Origin: Sphingobacterium sp. CZ-UAM
GTDB taxonomy: Bacteria; Bacteroidota; Bacteroidia; Sphingobacteriales; Sphingobacteriaceae
DNA length: 64,000 bases
Assembly (NCBI RefSeq): GCF_002000245.1
Contig: NZ_MTCM01000002.1
Location: 620,001 to 684,000 of the forward strand
Direction: 5' to 3'
The notes beneath the pieces are model-generated. The model saw only the letters and a list, made by a program, of their open reading frames with translations. It was not told the DNA's origin and did not search any database. Each line of letters opens with the position of its first letter. Position 1 is the first letter of the stretch. Both the position numbers and the translations under genes were made by a program. Positions 58,901 to 64,000 of this stretch are shown piece by piece.

Positions 58901-59441
58901 GATCTTGGCCCTCTATTGTGGTACGGAAGGTATCATAGCCCACATGAGAAACCATCAAAACTTTTTCTGGCACATTGGGCACAGCTAGTCGATAACTCCC
59001 ATCTGCTTGAGACAATGTTTTAACGCTGCTATTCAGAAATTCTATCGTAACACCGCTAACTGGTTTGTTGTCTTGATCACGGATAACACCAGCAAGAACC
59101 TGTTGTTGTTTAGCTGTCTTCATCAAACGTTTGACCGTAACAACCTTATCCTTAACAAAGAAATCCAGCGGAAAATTCCTTTTGAGGAAATCTATGGATT
59201 CGTTCATCGTCTTGAACTGAAGGGCTGTTTCCTCCACATAAAGCCCCTGCAGGTCACTTTCTACATAGTACACTTGGTATCCAAACTGCTTCCCCAGGTT
59301 GTTGATCGCGGAGCGTAAGGACAGTGATTTTAACTTGGCCTGCTGACCAAGAGTGTAAGGGGCCGCATCTGTCGATTCAGGAAATGCGGACCAAAACAAT
59401 GAAAAAAGTATAGCAGAGGCTATAAAACTGTTTTTTTTCAT
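55971..59441 (-). CDS. SusC/RagA-family TonB-linked transporter with STN signalling domain
   Basis: 1156 residues with signal peptide (SAILFSLFWSAFPESTDA). STN domain at about residues 35-105 (LKSLSLRSAINNLGKQFGYQ), CarboxypepD_reg-like domain (LAGVIRDQDNKPVSGVTIEF), the LLDEIVVIGYGEQSRAKIVG motif, plug (SAQIVIRGRGTLTAGASPLIVVDGFPL-type segment; ASAAIYGSRAANGVILVTTK) and barrel. The STN domain links it to the FecR encoded 78 bases upstream on the minus strand. Full length, with no visible lesion. Confidence 0.95.
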   Translation of the reverse strand: MKKNSFIASAILFSLFWSAFPESTDAAPYTLGQQAKLKSLSLRSAINNLGKQFGYQVYYVESDLQGLYVEETALQFKTMNESIDFLKRNFPLDFFVKDKVVTVKRLMKTAKQQQVLAGVIRDQDNKPVSGVTIEFLNSSVKTLSQADGSYRLAVPNVPEKVLMVSHVGYDTFRTTIEGQDQLDIKLNTKNRLLDEIVVIGYGEQSRAKIVGAVSKIDAKSLEKTAAASFEQQLAGKVSGVVINQADGQPGASAQIVIRGRGTLTAGASPLIVVDGFPLSEGNTLNSINPSDIASINILKDAASAAIYGSRAANGVILVTTKEGKMGAEKTKVGFDAYYGFQQQTSGVKLVDGYQLAQFLSEARDWGYVSKDPMNRSASDPNSVRVTKKINGKNIDGRELSLDYLRPYLDGQQGLTNTDWMDLAFRTAPMSNYNVNISGGGSQSKFYTSLGYFNQKGVVIGSDMQRYSAAVNLETKISSKLDFGIHLKPSYTHQNARDQSSRSDGALGLIPLSFPFYSPYKTDGSLNISDQLVQEQRILEGVAINGTPVENLLATSTLVKNLNQRFKTFGNIFLNYEIIKGLKYRFSLGGDYDSYLADFYYPLSVGAYRIPAPRPDADGTQTRISTYNYLVENTLNYDFRIQKHSFNVLIGHTFQKERINLNKITGTGYADDNIQNIAGASTTRSVPKIDMWTLESFLSRIQYDYDAKYLVSLALRRDGSSRFGENNRWGNFPSASVGWVMSKENFFPENDFLNFAKLALSWGKTGNNQIGNYSSYALVTNLNDYTKYNYDYLNGSTVAPGYITSTSSNPNLGWEIANAQNIGLDLGFLKNRLNLSLAYYKTNTKGLLLKVPVPAQSGYSEALANVGEMENKGFEAQLSGNNFMIGKVAIGFNANATRNSNKVLALGPGQTKVATGVDQNFVTKVGGSIAEIYAYTVEGVYKTQAEIDNSPHLDGTLTGDYRVIDVNNDGKINEEDKTSKGSYAPKWTYGFGSDITYKRFNFSFDFAGIYGRTLLDGDMSSLTESGEGFAVPSQYYFENRYHPENNPGGFLGQPNFGNFSNSRKLVRSSVVVQRNNGDYFRLRNVRLAYTFDSSLLKKIKLSDLQLYVSGTNLFTKTKFRGWNPDGTTMGNILTSGYNTGGNYPIARTITFGLKATY

Positions 59442-59519
59442 AAATTTGAAATGATTTGAAAATTGATTCTAATTGTTTGAATTGATTTATTCACCGGTAA
59501 TGGCTGTTACCGGTGTTTT

Positions 59520-60335
59520 TTATTTTAAGCTATATTGTTGTTCATTAATTCGGATCGGTTTTAGGTTTAGTGGGAAAGATATAATCTGTAGGATATCCTC
59601 AAAATTACCACTGAAAGCACCACTAACAACTTTGTCCTTTAGGCTATCTGGATAAGCTATTTTCATCTGGTAAGATTCTTCCAGTTGTTGTAACACGATA
59701 GCTAGCTCAGTGTGGTCAAACTTAAAAGTTCTCTTAGCGGATGGTAGCATATAATGCTTTTGTGTCGATCCCGCTTTAAAGCACCAGGCCTCTTCGGGCA
59801 TTAAATAGGTTATATTCCCATCTTTATTGATCTTAACTTTTCCCTCAAATAGTTGTACCCGATGGTCGATATCCGTTTGAATGAGGTCAAACTTTGTACC
59901 CAGCACCTCAACATCAAAATCCATTGCATCAATCTGAAAAGGTTTATTTTTGTCCTTAGCGATATCAAAATATCCCTTCCCTCTGAAAGCTACTTTTCGT
60001 AAACTACTCCCAAATTCGGTAGATATAGTCAGCTCACTAAAGGGTTCCATGATGATATGGCTACCATCTTTAAGGTATACAGTATCACGATTGTTCATTG
60101 TCACAAAAGTGTAGTGTTCTGCTACATTTTTGGGCTGGAATATAAACCACGCTCCTAACAGCAATACGGGAAGAATAAGTAGCATACTTTTCCTCTTTTT
60201 TCTTTTAGCCCGTTCCTTTTTCTGGATACGTTGATCAATGTTTTCCCATAAGGATTCAGACGTCTCCTGTTTCACGGAGGGGTCCTCAGAAATTGCATCC
60301 CAGATTTCTTTCGGATCTTTTTTTCCTTTCGCCAT
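59520..60335 (-). CDS. FecR-family anti-sigma factor (short form)
   Basis: 271 residues. A basic juxtamembrane stretch (QRIQKKERAKRKKRKS) precedes one membrane helix (MLLILPVLLLGAWFIF, about residues 50-65). The FecR domain shows VYLKDGSHIIMEPFSELTIS and VAFRGKGYFDIAKDKNKPFQI; a C-terminal STN-like segment (ELAIVLQQLEESYQMKIAYP) ends the protein. Shorter than the FecR of the other locus because the cytosolic N-terminal part is compact. Regulates the sigma factor encoded 71 bases upstream. Confidence 0.93.
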   Translation of the reverse strand: MAKGKKDPKEIWDAISEDPSVKQETSESLWENIDQRIQKKERAKRKKRKSMLLILPVLLLGAWFIFQPKNVAEHYTFVTMNNRDTVYLKDGSHIIMEPFSELTISTEFGSSLRKVAFRGKGYFDIAKDKNKPFQIDAMDFDVEVLGTKFDLIQTDIDHRVQLFEGKVKINKDGNITYLMPEEAWCFKAGSTQKHYMLPSAKRTFKFDHTELAIVLQQLEESYQMKIAYPDSLKDKVVSGAFSGNFEDILQIISFPLNLKPIRINEQQYSLK

Positions 60336-60406
60336 ATCGTATAGATGGTATCTATAAATTATTACGTCTATACCCCTATATCGTACACCCCCTATTTGGA
60401 AAAAAA

Positions 60407-60889
60407 TTAAAAATTAGCGCGAAGAAAAGCCATGGCTTTGTTGATCTGCTTAGCAACGGCTGTTTTGGATATTTTGAATTTATGAGCAATCTCACTGTAA
60501 CTTAACTCATCCACAACACTATCAAGTACCATTATTTTTCGACGTTCTGGCAAAGCTGACAATAATAAATTCAGTTTGTCTACTTTAATCTGATAGGCAG
60601 ATTCGTCAAACCTCTCTTCGATTTCTGTTAACTCATAAGCGCTATCAAGGGAAGTAAATTGAACCTTTTGTTTTCTATAAAAATTGGCAATTTCCTGTTT
60701 GGAGGTTTTAAAAATTATTGCTTCTGGATTGGATACCCCATATAGCTTATGAACATAACGCCACAGGTGAATAAAAACTTCCTGTACTACATCTGCAGCA
60801 TCATCCTGGGATTCAATATAGTATTGAACGAATAAAAATACTTTCTTATGGTATCTATTAAATAGGTCTTTGAAGTACTCCTTCTTCAT
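60407..60889 (-). CDS. ECF-type RNA polymerase sigma factor (SusCD-linked)
   Basis: 160 residues. Region 2 contains DLFNRYHKKVFLFVQYYIES and DAADVVQEVFIHLWRYV; region 4 contains LPERRKIMVLDSVVDELSYSEIAHKFKISKTAVAKQINKAMAFLR. It heads the second sigma-FecR-SusC-SusD cluster and is predicted to activate it when substrate reaches SusC. A good TAnnTTTG-type promoter lies 87 bases upstream. Confidence 0.93.
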   Translation of the reverse strand: MKKEYFKDLFNRYHKKVFLFVQYYIESQDDAADVVQEVFIHLWRYVHKLYGVSNPEAIIFKTSKQEIANFYRKQKVQFTSLDSAYELTEIEERFDESAYQIKVDKLNLLLSALPERRKIMVLDSVVDELSYSEIAHKFKISKTAVAKQINKAMAFLRANF

Positions 60890-60975
60890 AACGATTTTTA
60901 TTCAAATCAGACAAACGATGTCTAAAAGCTAACTCATAATTGGTTAAGGTCTTTTACCTTTTACAGATAAATCTA

Positions 60976-61004
60976 CAAAATTAGTAAGAACCCTACAATC
61001 CAAA
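60976..61004 (-). promoter_or_regulatory. Promoter of the second sigma/FecR/SusCD operon
   Basis: On the minus strand TTTG (61004-61001), a 17-base spacer and TAATTTTG (60983-60976) fit the Bacteroidota TTTG / TAnnTTTG promoter. The rest of the 60890-61240 interval shows no gene. Confidence 0.6.
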
Positions 61005-61240
61005 TTGAATATTAAGTTGTTCCAATAAGTTCACCAGACAAAAATACAAAGCCTATCACCATTATATGAGCAAAGTAGCAGATTTCATAATTTCTTAACA
61101 CGAACTTGTATTTAAAACATAATACCCACCATGTACTGATAATTTTTATCCTGCTCGATCCCTTTGGTTAATTCACACAGCTGTAAACCTACTTTTCGTT
61201 ATAAAGATCCAAGTCTAAGGTTTCTCCCAAAAAGTAACTA

Positions 61241-62273
61241 ACGTGAGTTCGGTTTAAGCAGCAAGGAATAATTGATTTACTTGTTGTTCAAACTGAATAT
61301 TTAATGATGGTTTTTTAGGAAAAAACGCATATGTTGCAAACGCTCCTAAAATATTCAATAAAAAGTTGTTCACTGACCGATCTCTAGTATGCTGTATCTT
61401 GCATATATTTTTTAGTTCGTCGTTCTCAGATTCTATTATGACTCTTTTTCTGAGCATAATTTTATCGGTCTGACTTAGGTTCATGCCTTTCATATTTTTC
61501 CGGGGCTTTGTTAACATCTGTATTCCATTTCCCCAAAGGATGTCTGCCATTGCTTTTGAGATATAGCCTTTATCTCCATAGAGTTTTCCAAAAATATCCT
61601 TTGTCATATCCATCATATGCCGCAGGTTCCTGTCATCAACATTACCTTTGGTGAGATAAAATGAAAGTATTTCCCTTTATCGTTGATAATCAGGTGTAGT
61701 TTGAAACCATAAAACCAACCAATGGAACACTGGCCTCTTTCGGCGGTATCCTTAAAGACCCTGTGCTGGTGAATCCCCTTGTATGACAAACTTTGAGTGG
61801 GTAGAATCGATGAAATTAATTCCTTCGCTCTTGCCCAAACAACACATTTTAACAAATAGCATGAATAGCACCGCACATCGAGGCTGTAATTCCACAAAGC
61901 GGTTATACGATGGCAGCCCCGGAAACAAGTCTGTCAGATGTGGCAATGCATAATACGTATAGAAGGACTTTAGATTATTAAACTGACCAGCGTGGAACAG
62001 GATCATCAAACTCATAAGCTCGCTTTCACAAAGACCAGCCTTACGATTTCGCTTACCTAATTTTCTGTCTTCGATTAGCTTTTCCTCCATAACTGGCTGA
62101 ATTTCTTTGCAAAATATCAACTTTTACAAATATTTCTATAGCTTTATCTCTAAGCATAAGGCTTGATTTTATATTGTATTAATCTTATTTACAACTAATT
62201 ATATACAAAAATCAAACCTTTTTTATTTTTTAAAACACTCTGTTTTAACGTTTTCCTTATCCCGAACTCACGT
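61241..62273 (-). mobile_element. IS982-family insertion sequence, inactivated
   Basis: About 1.03 kb, bounded by perfect 12-bp inverted repeats ACGTGAGTTCGG (61241-61252) and CCGAACTCACGT (62262-62273), which extend to 14 bp if the flanking TA on each side is included. The single transposase gene is broken by two frameshifts. No unambiguous target duplication is visible. Confidence 0.85.
61254..62120 (-). pseudogene. IS982-type transposase with two frameshifts
   Basis: The coding sequence runs 62120 to 61254 across frames. Part 1 (from 62120) has LPSYNRFVELQPR and the first catalytic Asp region GINFIDSTHSKFVIQG. A +1 shift at a GGGG run near 61781 leads to part 2, which begins IHQHRVFKDTAERGQ, continues through WFYGFKLHLIINDKG and ends after HFIS. 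A -1 shift near 61640 leads to part 3: KGNVDDRNLRHMMDM, FGKLYGDKGYISKAM (second Asp), MLRKRVIIESENDELKN (Glu) and QHTRDRSVNNFLLN. All three catalytic segments survive, so the loss is recent or caused by simple indels. Confidence 0.88.
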
Positions 62274-62298
62274 TAATAAGGTTTACTTATAAGAGCAG

Positions 62299-62588
62299 AT
62301 GAGCACAAGGGCTATGTTTTTTTTTAAACACCTGGAGCAAGTTGTTCAGGGATTGAATGATAACCAAAGCTATAATGCGCCTCATGAGCAGGTAATAAAG
62401 ATCGAATCAGAAATTATCGGTTCCCGGCTATCTGTGGCATTTTCGCTGGGGCCACGGTTGCGGGCTGGCATTATATAAAAGGCTCTCCCTATAATGAGCT
62501 GTATGGGAAGCAGGGCTATGAGGTGATATTGTACAATATTATGTGGGCCAGCCAGATGGTGATATCAGTTAAAATCTATGGCTTTTAG
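62299..62588 (+). pseudogene. Frameshifted hypothetical gene next to the IS982 element
   Basis: The frame from ATG 62299 (then FKHLEQVVQGLNDNQSYNAP) stops at 62476-62478, while a second frame from about 62430 continues with a membrane-like stretch (AICGIFAGATVAGWHYIKG) and YNELYGKQGYEVILYNI to the stop at 62586-62588. A nine-T run near 62316-62324 is a further likely indel site, because the frame ahead of it reads protein-like (IRADEHKGYVFF). Not recognised. It was probably broken around the time the IS arrived. Confidence 0.4.
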
Positions 62589-62630
62589 CTTTTCAACAAG
62601 TTAATGATAATCAATTTTTTGGTTTGTTTC

Positions 62631-62644
62631 TTACAATATTGTAA
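62631..62644. repeat. 14-bp palindrome upstream of the HU gene
   Basis: TTACAATATTGTAA is a perfect palindrome 38 bases before the HU start. It may be an operator or chance in AT-rich DNA; a related palindrome ATATTGTACAATAT lies at 62526-62539. Confidence 0.4.
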
Positions 62645-62682
62645 TATAGCGGCATCTTTCGCTTATAATATGACTAAAAATT

Positions 62683-62970
62683 ATGAACGAAGCAGAACTT
62701 ATTAACGAGATCGCCACTGGTGCAGGTCTTACAAAAGTGCAGGCTGACAAAGCCCTGGACAGTTTTACAAATGCTGTGGTTTCCTCCGTTAAAAAATGTG
62801 ATAATGTAACGCTTGGTGGTTTCGGTACCTTTTCAGTAACAGAGCGAGCAGCCCGTAACGGTCGTAATCCACAGACAGGCGACACCATAAAAATAAAGGC
62901 CAGGAAAATACCAAAATTCAAAGCTGGGAAAGCATTCTCCGAATCTGGAGCTAAAGCAAAGATTAAATAA
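62683..62970 (+). CDS. HU-family DNA-binding protein
   Basis: 95 residues, nucleoid-associated histone-like dimer that bends DNA. N-terminal helices MNEAELINEIATGAGLTKVQ and DSFTNAVVSSVKKCDNVTL, the GFGTFSVTERAARNGRNPQTG arm that contacts DNA with the conserved Arg and Asn-Pro, and the C-terminal IKARKIPKFKAGKAF. Normal length for the family. A degenerate second copy of the central HU segment follows immediately downstream. Confidence 0.96.
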   Translation: MNEAELINEIATGAGLTKVQADKALDSFTNAVVSSVKKCDNVTLGGFGTFSVTERAARNGRNPQTGDTIKIKARKIPKFKAGKAFSESGAKAKIK

Positions 62971-62971
62971 A

Positions 62972-63054
62972 GAAGAAAGGTGATAATGTTACACTGTTGG
63001 TTTTGGCACTTTGTCGGTTAGCGATAGAGCTGCGCGTAACGATAGAAGTGAAAA
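62972..63054 (+). pseudogene. Degenerate partial second HU copy
   Basis: The stretch encodes KKGDNVTL, then after a frame change GFGTLSVSDRAARNDRSEN, matching KKCDNVTLGGFGTFSVTERAARNGRN of the gene just upstream. Codons differ at many synonymous positions, so this is an old paralogue or a recombination scar, not a recent duplicate. It has neither start nor C-terminus. Confidence 0.7.
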
Positions 63055-63144
63055 TAACTTTAACCTACCTAAATTCAAACAAATGCAATGCAAACAGCCC
63101 AATTTTCCTTGGATAGAAAATTTATTGCTGATCAGAACGTTTTA

Positions 63145-64000
63145 TCACCACCAGACCTGCTTCCCATTTTCGTAGGTAAATATACGTTCCTCTTTCCCTT
63201 CGGTATGATTGCGCAGGAGCAGAAGCGCTCCTTTGGGAACACGCCCGTAATTCAGGCGCAGCTGACTATCCAGCGTCCCTGCACCGAGCGACACCCACTT
63301 GTCCTTCCAGTAAAAAAGTTCGTAGTTCATGCCCTGCATAATACCATTGGTATCATTCCGGGGACTGAGGCCAACTGCCGTGATCTTTGTCCTTTCCCCC
63401 AGGTCCAGCCCTATCCATTCCCCTTTATAGGTATCAGCTGCCTCGGTATAAATAAAATTATCCAGCCGACCGTCAAAAGCGATCTTTACATCTTCTGGTT
63501 TTACTTTAGCAGAAGCGACCGGCTTTCCTTTCAATGGGATCTGAAAAAGGCTGTCTGCGTAGACAGCGAGCTCTGCCAACGAACCAAAACTGCTGTCAGG
63601 GAAAACATACCGTATATATCGAAACGATCCATTGTTGCCATAATAATATTTGTTCATCGCCATCTCACTCCAGCTGATCTTAATGATCTCCTGTGCATCC
63701 GAAAAATCGGCGCTACCAGCCCCCTGAAATAATCCGCCCCTTACGAGCTCCAACCAGGCCCGCTGTTTTTCCCCAAGGGGGTATTTGCGGGAGAGCACCA
63801 CTTTTTCAACCTCGCTGCCAGTGGGGCGGATCTCGCTCAGCCCACCATCTTTCTTCAGCAGTAGGGGAGCAGACAATGGCAGCATCTGACTTTTTATTGC
63901 CATTGGCAGATAGACAGCTCCCAGCCCGATATCTTTGAAGACGGCATTTTTACCATCTGCGGTTTCGGTGGATGAAAACGGGATCCACTTTTCGTTATCA
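63145..64000 (-). CDS. C-terminal part of a large secreted protein with a discoidin-like domain (5' end outside window)
   Basis: The frame is open from the stop at 63145 to the right edge, so the apparent ATG at 63903 is internal: residues before it (KWIPFSSTETADGKNAVFKDIGLG-type sequence) continue the protein. The C-terminal domain resembles Bacteroidota F5/8 type C (discoidin) modules: FRYIRYVFPDSSFGSLAELAVY, KIAFDGRLDNFIYTE, WIGLDLGERTKITAVGLSPRN and YELFYWKDKWVSLG. Such domains occur at the ends of secreted transglutaminase-like or glycan-active proteins; the catalytic part is not visible here. Confidence 0.7.
   Translation of the reverse strand, partial: DNEKWIPFSSTETADGKNAVFKDIGLGAVYLPMAIKSQMLPLSAPLLLKKDGGLSEIRPTGSEVEKVVLSRKYPLGEKQRAWLELVRGGLFQGAGSADFSDAQEIIKISWSEMAMNKYYYGNNGSFRYIRYVFPDSSFGSLAELAVYADSLFQIPLKGKPVASAKVKPEDVKIAFDGRLDNFIYTEAADTYKGEWIGLDLGERTKITAVGLSPRNDTNGIMQGMNYELFYWKDKWVSLGAGTLDSQLRLNYGRVPKGALLLLRNHTEGKEERIFTYENGKQVWW

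Noticed and set aside
63088-63732. 214-codon plus-strand frame near the right edge
   Set aside because: Fully antisense to the discoidin-like C-terminal domain, which has recognisable motifs.

Overview
The window is a piece of a Bacteroidota chromosome, most likely Sphingobacteriaceae (Sphingobacterium-like). The evidence is four SusC/SusD-type outer-membrane genes or pairs, two ECF sigma/FecR cassettes with STN-domain SusC proteins, a GLPGLI-family protein, TAnnTTTG-type promoter elements, a PafA-type phosphatase and a prfB gene with the RF2 frameshift. This assignment is inferred from protein families, not from a marker gene.

Layout. 1-3.2 kb: 3' part of katG, then an IS3-family (IS150-like) element. 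3.2-7.8 kb: GLPGLI protein plus outer-membrane beta-barrel protein, and an Rrf2 regulator. 7.9-14.3 kb: pafA, uvrA and a GMC oxidoreductase, all on the minus strand. 14.6-20.1 kb: ecotin and a SusC/SusD pair without enzymes. 20.3-31.6 kb: mostly housekeeping genes (typA, kbl, a lone MacB-like permease, a DUF2147 protein, a small membrane protein, a Zn/Cd P-type ATPase, pgi, prfB). 32-34.8 kb: a processive hyaluronan-synthase-like glycosyltransferase followed by a UDP-sugar dehydrogenase. 35-44.7 kb: sigma, FecR, SusC, SusD, and a secreted metallophosphoesterase/PQQ-propeller protein. 44.9-47.6 kb: tagaturonate reductase and a zinc alcohol dehydrogenase. 47.7-52.2 kb: a decayed region holding a tRNA 3' fragment, a LytTR pseudogene, an IS3-OrfA/endonuclease V chimera, broken small ORFs, a GH105 hydrolase and a SusC stub. 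52.3-60.9 kb, minus strand: sigma, FecR, SusC, SusD, a glycerophosphodiesterase with no ordinary start codon, and a metallo-beta-lactamase-fold hydrolase. 61.2-64 kb: a frameshifted IS982-type element, a broken ORF, HU plus a degenerate HU copy, and the C-terminal part of a discoidin-like protein running off the right edge.

How the genes fit together. Both sigma/FecR-controlled SusCD loci carry phosphoesterase-type or metallo-hydrolase enzymes rather than glycoside hydrolases, and pafA is also present. The genome segment therefore looks equipped to import and dephosphorylate phosphoester-containing nutrients at the cell surface; this is an inference. The uronate dehydrogenases and the GH105 enzyme point to pectin or other uronate-containing glycans, but a region of gene decay separates them. 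The most promising candidates for new biology are the phosphodiester-type SusCD locus (52.3-60.9 kb) and the two-gene polysaccharide synthase locus (32-34.8 kb).
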